Source: Euptelea pleiosperma (taxonomy: Eukaryota; Streptophyta; Magnoliopsida; Ranunculales; Eupteleaceae). Taken from it: 64,000 nucleotides of DNA. The stretch is taken from contig CM068546.1 in the NCBI GenBank assembly GCA_035048495.1, forward strand, positions 10,404,435-10,468,434, written 5' to 3'. Positions within the stretch are counted from its first letter, which is position 1, and each line of letters starts with the position of its first letter. The translations under genes and the position numbers were made by a program. The notes below the pieces were generated by a model. It saw only the letters and a list, made by a program, of their open reading frames with translations, did not search any database and was not told the DNA's origin. Shown here piece after piece: positions 24,801-36,800 of the stretch.

Positions 24801-27800
24801 AAGAGGTGTGGATTAAGAAAATTCAACGGTGGTTGTGATTTGGCATGTCACTGGAGCCCGACCCAATAATTTTATGCAAACCAAAAATAATATATAACCT
24901 ATTTGGGTTTGTGTGAGCCATATCTGAAACGTATCCCGTACCTACAGTATGCTGTGTTTTCATGGTACCCTGCGGAGTTTTCAAGACCCCAGGTAACATA
25001 GGTTGTGATTCTCTGCATATACACCCATGTGCTAACTTTTGTACCTCCCAAATGATTGGGAATGGGGTCACTTGGACCTTTATATATTTTGTCTCTGTCG
25101 GTGAATTTACTAAGTGGAAATAGTATATGTGGAATTGTTTCCAGATTTGCAGTTCAATACCCTTAGTTTACGTTGTCACTTATAGAGTTACAAGCCAGGG
25201 GTGCTGCCTCGGATATGTTTTATTGGTTAGTCCTGTGCTATGTAACATGGCAGAAGTGTGTTGGTGTCCAATACAGATTTTTGTTGACGCGGCAAATAAC
25301 CCTCAAAGTTCTACGTCGTTGCATGGGTCCTGTGTTAGCTTCTACATTCCGGCTAGTCTGAATGCTTATGCTTTATGCAGGCGTACAATTGCTATATTGA
25401 TGCTCTCCGTATTCAACCGACTTTTGCTATTGCATGGTCAAATCTTGCTGGTCTTTTCATGGAGGCAGGTGATCTTAACAGGGCCCTTCAATATTATAAG
25501 GTATGATCTTGTTTCCATGTATGATTTTTTGTGCTTTGGATGGAGGTTCATTGTTATTAATATATTAGCTTCCTGTGCCAGTGAAGTTGCACATATTTTA
25601 ACTCATCTGATTTTGTGCTTAGGCCTTAGATGACTACATAATACTTAACAAGGGTGAATGTCATTGTTTCATCTTGACTGTTGTCCCTAATTGTAATTGT
25701 AAAAACTTGCAGTTGCACTGGTCCTTTTTCTATGTCAACTGCTTTTAACTTCACAGGCTTGCATTTTTTTTCAGGAAGCAGTTAAGCTCAAACCAACATT
25801 TGCTGATGCGTACCTAAACCTAGGAAATGTTTATAAGGTAAGCTATCATGTATTGTTGCCAATAAGGTCAGGTAGCGGCAAATGCCAGGACTGGTATCTG
25901 GAGAGAAACAAGATCTTTCTTTTGCCTTTTCCAGGCCTCGGGAATGCCTCAAGAGGCTATTGCGTGTTATCAGCGTGCTCTTCAGGCGCGACCAGACTAT
26001 GCAATGGCTTTTGGTGAGTGCTATGTCAGTTTCATTTTACTCGTGTATTGTAGCTAAGACCCTCTGAAGTGCCTGGTAGACATTTTACATATGTTGCTTT
26101 ATGCTTGAAAGACTGCTTGTGGATGTTTTTACATGGTAACATCTGTAAACTAGTTGTCTTTGAAATTTTATGTTCGGCCTTATCAATTCTGTTTCATATT
26201 TTTTTGGGCCAATCACTCTCTTCAACTTGGCTTGTTTAGGTCCAGCATAACAGCCTGAGGTTGAGTTGTTTTTTAAGCTATTCATGTAGCATTGTAGAGT
26301 TAGAACATCTCCAACGGCCTCCCTATTTACCACCCTTATCCATATTTGGGGAGGAAAAAGGAGAAAACATATCCGAATGGCATCCCCAAATCCCAATGCC
26401 TCACAACTCAATGTATAACTCTACCCATTTTTGGGTTTGCTTTTGCATTTGTTCAAAGACCACAATGCCCACCTTATTTATCATAATGCCAGTGATATAA
26501 ATTACAGAAATGCCACTTTCCTTAATGGTACTGTTTCAACAAAACACATACTTGCTCCCTTTTGTTCCATTGATATTTAATCTTTTGTATTGATGTTGAT
26601 TTCTAATCATTGAATTTAAATCTATTTCAACTAATTAGATCTAGTGGATACAAATTACCGAACATTAGGATTTTTGGTATGTATGTTCACCAAAATGAAT
26701 AAAATAGAGGGAAAAAATGAGGGAAGAAAGAAGAATTAACAAAAGAACAAGAACTTAAATATTTCAAAGAAGAGGAAAGCTCAGAAGTAGTTCTTCTGTT
26801 CGATGCCTCTTAGGACTACAAATGCCTGAATATATAGGCAAAGGGAAGAGATAAGGATTCTGAAGCATGTGGCTCGGGTGCTCATTGGGCCCCATCGACA
26901 GCGCACAAAGCTGGAAAGATTCGATCTTATCTTCTGCCGACGCAAAAAGACAAAGGATTCGACGCAGCGAATCTGAAAAAGGAGTGGTGCGCAGACCACT
27001 AACAAAAAGCATAAAGCAAAGCAAAGGTGGAGAATCCACCGACACACAAAAAGCAAAAAGACAAACAACAGCTGGAAAGAGAGGAATCAACTAAAGCTTG
27101 TAAGCCTCGCTGTTCCTGATGATGTCATGAATGACGTTGCTGACTTGTTGTCCTGTGCGAACAGTCTCAGTAATGACTGGTAACCAGTCACCCCAATAGT
27201 TATCCTTCGTTCCTGATTGTCTGGTTTGATGAAGCTTCATGGCCAGAATTTCTTTGAATTCATCGAGTGCCTGGATGAGTTTTCTGCCAGCATGCTGTTC
27301 ATGCTGATGAAGTATCCTTCTGAAATCTTCCAACTCCGCCATGTTGATACCTCCATGATGAAGTTCGTCATTGATGATGTTGAGAGTTTCTTGGTACCCT
27401 ACTGATGGTTCCATCAGGTAGAGTTCTTGGATCTGCTGCTTCTTTTCTTCTGGAGAAACTTCTGGTCCTGCTCTTCTCTTCCTGCAGGGATTCATGGAAG
27501 AAGACTCAGAGGATGCTGCTCTTTTCATTGTTGAGTCTGTGAGAAAACCAGTGAAGGCAGTGTGGTTTTTATAAGCCGGAAAACTTGTCGGAGAAGATTC
27601 TTCTGAAATATCAGAAATTTCTAGAGAATGGGCCAGATGGGCTTGGACTAAGTTTTTCTTAGACTTGGGCTTATTATACCATTGTGGGCCTGATGGGCCT
27701 GTTGTCTTTTGGGCCTGCTGGGCTGCACAGATGAACTTGTTTAATTGGGTAATAAGCCCATAATGTGTGCAGTTGCCTTCCAGAACAGCAACCAAAGCCT

Positions 27801-30800
27801 CGTGGGCTTCTTCTGGAATGGCCTGGGCCAAACAAACATTTTGAGCTAGGCGAGACAGTTGATCAGCTAACTGATTATCATCGCCTTTGATGTGTTCGAA
27901 GTGAACTGTGATGCCTGTGTTAGTGATGTAATCACAAAAACTGATCCATCTAACACGGCTTGGTTTCTTAACCGCCATCTTTTCGTAGAAGGCAATAATT
28001 GCCTGGCAGTCAGTGCGGATGGTGATCTCCTTCTTATCAAGATAGAAAATCTTGAATTGTTCCAGAGATTGCATTACTGCAAAAATCTCGGAATCTATAG
28101 TAGACTTAACTACTGGAAATTTTTCTGAGGCATAGGCGCAAATCTTTTCATCTCCCTTTGATGATGCCTTTGCCTTCTTCCATTTGCAAATACCTCCCCA
28201 ACCTTCCATGCATCCGTCAGATTCTATCACAATGTATGCTGATGAAGGAGGAATTTCAAGATCTGGTAGATTCTGAACCAGCTGCTTGATCTGCTTGACA
28301 ATTTTCCAGTCAGCAGGTTTGAATCTCCTATCTCCATGTTCGGAGGTTTTGTTGTAGAGTGGTCCAAGGAGGGTCCCACATTTTGGGATGTATGCACGGG
28401 CATAATTTAAAACTCCCAGCCAACTCCTCAAACCCTTAAGTGTAGTGAGGGTATTCTCGTCAACATCTGCAATCTTTCTGATGATATGTGGTTGCAGTTT
28501 GAGTTTTCCTTCGCGAACTGTTGCTCCGAGGAAGTCAACCTCCTTGCATGCTATCTTCATCTTTGTAGGACTTAGAACAAGTCCATTCTTCTTGCAGATG
28601 TCAAGCATAACCTTTAAATGCTCCTCGTGATCAGTCAGGGTATCTGAGAAGACCAGAATGTCGTCGATGTAAACAGCGATGAATTTTTCAGTTCCTCTGA
28701 AGCAGTTATCCATCTTCCTTTGGAAGACTGCTGGAGCATTTTTAAGGCCAAATGGCATAACCAGCCATTCAAAGAGACCAACTGGACTAATAAATGCAGT
28801 CCAGGGTATACTTTCCTCATCCATGAGAACTTGGTGGAAACCAGACTTCAGATCAAATTTGCTGAATATTTTGGCATTGCCAAGAGATTCAATGATTGAA
28901 CTTATACCAGGAAGGGTATACTGATCTTTATGGGTGTTGTCATTCAACATTTTATAGTTGAAGACCATTCTTTCTTTTCCACGTGTCTCTTTTCCTGTTG
29001 TGGGATCAACCGTAGTTCCTGAGTAAACCATGAATGCCGCTGTACGATGCTTTGACTTGCTAGGTCGAATGACACCAAGATCAAGGAGTGCGTCAATGTG
29101 TTTCTGATATCGCAATTTCTCCTCAAGTGTCAAATGTCCAGGAAGACGATCCTCGATGGTAATATCTGGATTGATAATATCCAGCTTGCATTTAACTTGG
29201 TTGACTGCCCAATGCTTCATGGGATTGTCACCGATGTATCCCTAATCCTTTAGATCCTTGAGAAGTTTTGAATTGTGAATCTTAGCTGCCAAAGATTCAT
29301 ATTCTGCTGTGCTGCTTGCGGCCAGTTCATTTTTCAAATCTTCTTCTTCAATAAGTTCCTCCAGAAAAGCTATCTTCTGGGGCTCCAGAGTGGTCTGGAT
29401 TTTGGTGACGGTCTTGTAGAAGGTAATCTCCGTGCCTTCAAATCTGAGACCTCCTTTCATAGCTCTGATGAAATTACAGCCAACTAACATGTCTATTTTT
29501 GGCATGTTCATCTGAAAAACAGATATGTAAGGCGTGTAAAATTCATTTCCTGCAAGTATCATTTTACCTTGCTTCATCTTCTTTGTAACACGAGTTGTAC
29601 TGTTGATGCCTGAGACGTTTTGGATGATCTTTGCTTCTTCAATGGCTTCAACTGGTACCTTATCGCTGTTAATACAGCAACATGTGCATCCTGTGTCAAT
29701 GATGGCATTGACTTCAAACTCGATTGGTGGAGCTCCTTGCTTTGGTGGTATCTTGAAGACTACCACAATGTGATACAGCTTGTTATTTCCTCCTTTTGGC
29801 ATTTCCGAATATGCTTCTTCTTCATCATCTTCTCCTTGGTATGTGACCATGGAGAATTCTTCATTAATGCCTTCGGCAATAGCTTCCAAAGGGATTCTTG
29901 CTGAAGTACCTTCTGTATCCTCATCTGTTCCTTCACCATCAAAATTTTTAATGGTGACATGTCCCTGTTCGTGTACCTGTTCTTTTCCTTCACCATCAAA
30001 ATTTTTAATGGTGACATGTCCCTGTTCGTGTACCTGTTCTTCACCCTCCGCAGAAAAAGATTTTTCGCCAGAAAAATTTCTTGTAATGAGATCAGGATTA
30101 TCCACAAGGTTGGAAAGATCGATAAGATCAGCATCAAAAATGGTTTGGAGCTGACTCTGGAGATCCTTGATTTCTTGGTGAAGACCTTGAATTTGGTGGA
30201 GAAGGAAGGAGTTATGCTCATATAAAGCCTGGATGAGCGAATCACGGCTTTTGTATTGCCAATTGGTACGGGACTCGGTAGGTGGGATGATACGAAGACC
30301 AAATTCCAAACCTGCACAAAGACAACAGAGGTTAAGAAAACAAATAGTGCAGGCTGCACTACGTCCTTGTATGGTGTGATCACGGCAAATAGAGCAAATG
30401 CGGCTTGGAACAGCAAAGTTGTCGTCCCAATTATGATCACAGCTGATCTGATTAGGATTTAATGGCATGCAGACACGCCATCCTTGACCTTCTTTCTTCG
30501 GGGGAATGTTTCCAGTAAGAATGACGACGCCTGCAAAGAACGGGTCATCATATGAAGGATCAATTGAATATGGCATCTGAAGTTTGAATGCTGCCAAATC
30601 TTCCATATTCTGTGCTTCTCCTTCAGAGATAGAACAAATATCATCGTCATCTGGTTCGCCTGGGTCTACAGATATAATATCCCAGTTTTTATCAAGGGCA
30701 AGGCCATCAAAATATGCTGCTCTTTCAGGCCGTACATGCTTCTTTGGACATTCACGGGCAAAATGTCCCTCGACTCCACAGAGGAAACATTTGCATTTTT

Positions 30801-33800
30801 GTCCTTCCCTTGTATGGGCTGCCTTTTGCTTGTTTTTGATGACTTTTACGTGGGAATCATGAGGCTTTCCCTTGTAAGTCTTGGACTTTCTGATTCCAAA
30901 TTTTCTCTTTCCACTTCCAGTGTCATAATATCCTGGAATTGGAATGGATCTGCAGAAATTCAAATTCTTGAGTTTTCGTTGAAGTTCTGCTTGTTTGCAC
31001 AGGTCCTGTAGATATTCTGAGATAAACTGGATCCGAGCGTTGACACCGACTTGGACTCCGGGATACCTTTCGTGATATCGTTGCATGATTGTAGGACCAA
31101 TCTCTGGTGGAAGCTTTCTGAAGAGTTTATCAGATAATTCTGGTCCGTTCCACATTTTGCCGCTCTGAGCTGCAAGTTGATAATATCTGAAAAGAAAAGG
31201 CATAACAGATTCAAGATTAGGACATTGAAGTCTTTCAAGATCTGCGTAAGCCTTATTTTGATTGTGGAGATCCCCTGTGAAAGGATCATTCACACCCAAA
31301 ATTCTTTTAATTGCGCTGGTGATGTTGCGAGGCTCATCTGCTGCTGCAACAAGAGTTTTGTATTCATCAGAGAATACCATTCGCCAAGTGACCCAAGATT
31401 CCTTTTCTCGTGGTCCGAGTAGATTTTCAATGTAATCCACCTTATCTTGGAGTGAATCGAAGGTCATTTCTCTCAATAGATTGAGAGTGATGGTCTCCCA
31501 GGTAGTCACTGCATCTGCATGACTTGCTATCTCAGGTGGGAGAACTAACAGAGCTCCATTCGTGAGCTGTGCTGATGGAAGCTGCCAAGGTGCTAATGGC
31601 CTTCCATACTTGCCAGGTCTCCTCATTCCTTCGAAGACTTGCTGTGGCTGCTCCTGTGGCTGCACTGGTCTGTTATTGGCAGGTGGGTACCTGATAGGCT
31701 CAACAGTTGGATTGGGAGGAACAAAGTTCCCTGACTGTTCATGTGTAACTCCACTGCTTGGAAACGCCTTTTCAAGGACCACAAGCTTCAGCCTTTCGTG
31801 GATATCCCATCTCCACTTCTCCTGCATATGCTTGTTCTGAGATATGTGTATCTTGTTCTGAGTCAGATGACTCTGAGCTTGATGTATCGAATTTTGGTTT
31901 CTCGGAGTCGGATCCTTCTGATCCTGAATCAAGCTGTTGAAGCCATTTTGATACCAAATCAGCTTTGCTGCTGAAATCTTCGAAAGGAGATGATGCAGCA
32001 CCAATAGTTTGGACTTTGGTAATTGTTGTCTTGTCCTTTGGCTTCTTCTGCGGGTATAACCCAATAATGTCCTCGGTAGAGGATGAGACTGTATTGGCTA
32101 GTCTCCGTGTACTGATTTGAGGAATATAATCATCTTCCTCGCCTCCCCATCCGGTAGCAACAATTTCTGCAATCTGGATTCTGGAGGATTCCGGGGCTGA
32201 ATATTTTACCATATAATCGTACTTGCCCGATGGTTGACCAAGAGTATCCCATATTTCCTTTGTATTTTCCTCCTCAAAGGTGCATACAAGAGTATAATGG
32301 GTATCTGAAGTACCTCCTTCTTCCTCGTTGTGTTCTTCTGGAGGAAGTGGTCTTTCCTGGAAATTTGTGAACCGTATGCTGGTGTTTCCCGTCCCATGTT
32401 GCCTAGTAATCATATTTGTAGGCGCTGATGGTGGAGGGATAATAGAGGAAGGGGCAAGCTGCCATGATCCTTCTCTGTTGACCTGCTGCCATGGTTCACC
32501 TGGAATAGCCTGAACACCTTGACTAACTAAATAATCAGAGACCCCTTCGATCTGATAATTGAAGTTAGCTTGGCTAGTGTTGGTGAGTCTCCCAATCAAT
32601 GATCTGGTGATAATGAGGTTGCTCTCACCTCCGTTCCATCCTTCTCCGTATCCTCTTGTACGGATGCTGATCTGGATATGATTGAAAAGATCATGAATAC
32701 TGCATAGTATATTAGGAATGGTATAAACCATTTGAGATCCTCGTGCAAGATCCATTGTGATGGCGCTTATGATCTGTCTTTCATCTGTCCACCTTGTGTC
32801 GCGGAAGACAATCATAGCACTGATCCCTGCATCAACTCTATGAAGTATCTGAACTCTGAGCATCATCATGCCCAAGTGTATATGCTGCATTCCTTCTTGC
32901 CTAAGCCTTTGGTAGGATGCATCTTCGATGAACCTGAAATCCATCTGTCGATCCACAACATGACTACGAATTTCTTCGTAATGCTGATAAACCCGATTGA
33001 CTGGTTCATTGTTGTTGTAGGAGTATAGTATTTCTGCCGGAACTAAATTAGCCCTTCTTCGTCGGCTAAGCGATAATTCCTCGTTGGGGTTGAGGAATTG
33101 TTCCAGTGATTCTCTGTAATTGTTGGAAAAAGACCTTCTCAAGGTCCTTCGAGCTAAATGTCTTGCTCGTTGCATTCGTCGATAACCTCTGATCTGATCA
33201 TCAAGGTTCTCAGTAGGGCTGGTGGCCCTCTCTGTTGCCCTAGGCAACTGAGTGGTTCTTGTGGACGTCATTTGTAGACAAAGAAAGGACCTTTGCCGTG
33301 TCCTTTGACTCTGCCTGATTCAGCGAGCTTTGTCTCCTTAAGCTGTGTGGAGATCTGTGAGATGATTTCTTCGGGCAAAGCAACGGCAGGAGCCTTTGCC
33401 TTTTCTAGCTGGCTGATCTTATCAGAAAGAAGTTGAACCTTCTCTCTAAGTTCCTTAGTTTCTTCAAGACTCTGTATCAGGAGATGAATAATTGTATTAT
33501 TCTGTCTCAAGATATTGGTGTCTGAAAGGTTACTGGCGTGCTCGTGTGGAAGAACAAACCCAACTGGTCTATCGTCCCTGGTAAGCTTGGTGGTTGCTGC
33601 GAGTGCAAGTTTGTACTCTTCTGTACTGGAAGCAAGTTGCCAAGTGTTCATGCCTCAGGGATGAGTCCCTTGGCAATCTCCTTTAATTCTGAAAGGGCAG
33701 ATTTAACTTCTTTAATCTGTTGCTTTAGCTGTTCAGCACTTCTTGCAGTTTCAGCCTCAATTGGCTTCGGAGCAGCTTTTCTGCTTGCGATCTTGCTGAT

Positions 33801-36800
33801 TTCTTCACGAATCTCAGACACAATCAATCTAAGAGATGACTGACTGGCTTTGACCTCTCTAAGGTCAGATCGAATGGATTGGATCTGCAGTTGCAGATCT
33901 GTTGAAGAGCTGAGGACTCCTTCCTCAGGGATGGTTGCAAGTCGTCCTTTCCTGACCAGATATCTGGACAGAAGCTGCAGACGGTCGAAGATAATGGCTT
34001 GGTTGTGACACTGATTAACCTCAAGGTCATACAGAGTGTTTAGAAGCTGAGGGATACGATCTCCCTTGGTATATGTTGCATGAACTCCGTTCTTGTCTGA
34101 ATCTGTAAGAAAATGGTAACAGGGTAATTTGCACGATGGGAACTGTTGAATACGTTCAAACCTGGGGTATTCTGTGAGGTCTCGAAAATCGTGCCGTCTG
34201 GTACGCTCAGATCTTTCCCACCCTTCAAGTTCTTCCTCAAACTGTTGCACTTCCAGTTGCGCTTGCATCTGCTTTCCTGGTACCGATAAGTTTAATCTCG
34301 GCCTGTGATTAAGATAGCCGTTCCCTTGCTTAGTTGTTCCTCACCTTCACCACCGATATTCCCCTGTTCTCAACTGAATCTTTCAGCAAATCGTCGGGTA
34401 CTACGCACGATGTATCTTAGGTTTCACAGTAAGGTTGGGCTAAGGATATCTCAATACTTATTGACAGTAAGAGATTTCTTAAGGGATAAAGACTAGCAGT
34501 GCAAAGGAAGATAAACAGCATAAAATTTAAAGATGGTTCTGATCCTATGAGCACCGTAGGCACGATAAGGAAGTTAGTTCCTCATCATATCAAGACAAAG
34601 AGCCGGAGCTCTGATACCATAAAAAAGGCCCAAACAAATTGGATCAAAAACTTTACTACCTCGGCTGCAGTAGCAAAGAACTAAATAAATCAGAGTGCGG
34701 AAGAATTAACAAAAGAACAAGAACTTAAATATTTCAAAGAAGAGGAATTTTTGTTAGTGGTCTGCGCACCACTCCTTTTTCAGATTCGCTGCGTCGAATC
34801 CTTTGTCTTTTTGCGTCGGCAGAAGATAAGATCGAATCTTTCCAGCTTTGTGCGCTGTCGATGGGGCCCAATGAGCACCCGAGCCACATGCTTCAGAATC
34901 CTTATCTCTTCCCTTTGCCTATATATTCAGGCATTTGTAGTCCTAAGAGGCATCGAACAGAAGAACTACTTCTGAGCTTTCCTCTTCTTTGAAATATTTA
35001 AGTTCTTGTTCTTTTGTTAATTCTTCCGCACTCTGATTTATTTAGTTCTTTGCTACTGCAGCCGAGGTAGTAAAGTTTTTGATCCAATTTGTTTGGGCCT
35101 TTTTTATGGTATCAGAGCTCCGGCTCTTTGTCTTGATATGATGAGGAACTAACTTCCTTATCGTGCCTACGGTGCTCATAGGATCAGAACCATCTTTAAA
35201 TTTTATGCTGTTTATCTTCCTTTGCACTGCTAGTCTTTATCCCTTAAGAAATCTCTTACTGTCAATAAGTATTGAGATATCCTTAGCCCAACCTTACTGT
35301 GAAACCTAAGATACATCGTGCGTAGTACCCGACGATTTGCTGAAAGATTCAGTTGAGAACAGGGGAATATCGGTGGTGAAGGTGAGGAACAACTAAGCAA
35401 GGGAACGGCTATCTTAATCACAGGCCGAGATTAAACTTATCGGTACCAGGAAAGCAGATGCAAGCGCAACTGGAAGTGCAACAGTTTGAGGAAGAACTTG
35501 AAGGGTGGGAAAGATCTGAGCGTACCAGACGGCACGATTTTCGAGACCTCACAGAATACCCCAGGTTTGAACGTATTCAACAGTTCCCATCGTGCAAATT
35601 ACCCTGTTACCATTTTCTTACAGATTCAGACAAGAACGGAGTTCATGCAACATATACCAAGGGAGATCGTATCCCTCAGCTTCTAAACACTCTGTATGAC
35701 CTTGAGGTTAATCAGTGTCACAACCAAGCCATTATCTTCGACCGTCTGCAGCTTCTGTCCAGATATCTGGTCAGGAAAGGACGACTTGCAACCATCCCTG
35801 AGGAAGGAGTCCTCAGCTCTTCAACAGATCTGCAACTGCAGATCCAATCCATTCGATCTGACCTTAGAGAGGTCAAAGCCAGTCAGTCATCTCTTAGATT
35901 GATTGTGTCTGAGATTCGTGAAGAAATCAGCAAGATCGCAAGCAGAAAAGCTGCTCCGAAGCCAATTGAGGCTGAAACTGCAAGAAGTGCTGAACAGCTA
36001 AAGCAACAGATTAAAGAAGTTAAATCTGCCCTTTCAGAATTAAAGGAGATTGCCAAGGGACTCATCCCTGAGGCATGAACACTTGGCAACTTGCTTCCAG
36101 TACAGAAGAGTACAAACTTGCACTCGCAGCAACCACCAAGCTTACCAGGGACGATAGACCAGTTGGGTTTGTTCTTCCACACGAGCACGCCAGTAACCTT
36201 TCAGACACCAATATCTTGAGACAGAATAATACAATTATTCATCTCCTGATACAGAGTCTTGAAGAAACTAAGGAACTTAGAGAGAAGGTTCAACTTCTTT
36301 CTGATAAGATCAGCCAGCTAGAAAAGGCAAAGGCTCCTGCCGTTGCTTTGCCCGAAGAAATCATCTCACAGATCTCCACACAGCTTAAGGAGACAAAGCT
36401 CGCTGAATCAGGCAGAGTCAAAGGACACGGCAAAGGTCCTTTCTTTGTCTACAAATGACGTCCACAAGAACCACTCAGTTGCCTAGGGCAACAGAGAGGG
36501 CCACCAGCCCTACTGAGAACCTTGATGATCAGATCAGAGGTTATCGACGAATGCAACGAGCAAGACATTTAGCTCGAAGGACCTTGAGAAGGTCTTTTTC
36601 CAACAATTACAGAGAATCACTGGAACAATTCCTCAACCCCAACGAGGAATTATCGCTTAGCCGACGAAGAAGGGCTAATTTAGTTCCGGCAGAAATACTA
36701 TACTCCTACAACAACAATGAACCAGTCAATCGGGTTTATCAGCATTACGAAGAAATTCGTAGTCATGTTGTGGATCGACAGATGGATTTCAGGTTCATCG

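Larger units (their letters stand above)
15826..26013 (+). other. SEC: SEC 5' exon block (exons 1-9)
   Basis: Exons: 15826-15994, 22080-22225, 22484-22582, 22690-22740, 24098-24214, 24302-24358, 25381-25500, 25775-25837, 25935-26013. Exon 1 encodes a low-complexity N-terminus ([18 protein letters not shown]). Exons 2-9 encode TPRs with the usual small-residue pattern ([30 protein letters not shown]). Exons 2-8 end in phase 0; exon 9 ends one base into a Gly codon that is completed by exon 10, 20 kb away. Two adjacent ATGs (15826, 15829) are possible starts; I chose the first. Confidence 0.95.
26730..34747 (-). mobile_element. Endogenous badnavirus-like pararetrovirus, left copy
   Basis: An integrated genome of family Caulimoviridae, read on the minus strand: ORF1, ORF2, then a polyprotein with Cys-rich motifs, protease, reverse transcriptase and RNase H. 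ATGA overlaps join the ORFs, and a tRNA-Met primer site precedes ORF1. It mirrors the right copy about position 34863 (33648-34268 against 35458-36078). About 48 bases are repeated at its two ends, so it slightly exceeds unit length. The polyprotein frame is broken twice (a 14-base deletion near 31785 and a stop at 29242-29244). It is non-functional as an intact virus coding unit. Confidence 0.93.

Noticed and set aside
25127..25633. 168-residue open frame overlapping SEC exon 7
   Set aside because: Exon 7 (25381-25500) in another frame encodes TPR sequence with correct splice sites; the longer frame is chance.
31741..31974. Open frames on the strand opposite the viral polyproteins, in both arms (for example 29620-29904 and 37786-38178)
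   Set aside because: They occur as mirror images in both arms, have no domains and lie wholly under the polyprotein; they are antisense shadows.
34748..34975. 74-residue open frame across the central viral spacer
   Set aside because: It lies in the promoter/TATA region and recurs at the right terminal repeat; it is non-coding control DNA.
34608..35118. Possible tRNA-Met genes at the TGGTATCAGAGC sites
   Set aside because: Only the 12-base primer complement is present; there is no tRNA body or A/B box. These are viral primer-binding sites.
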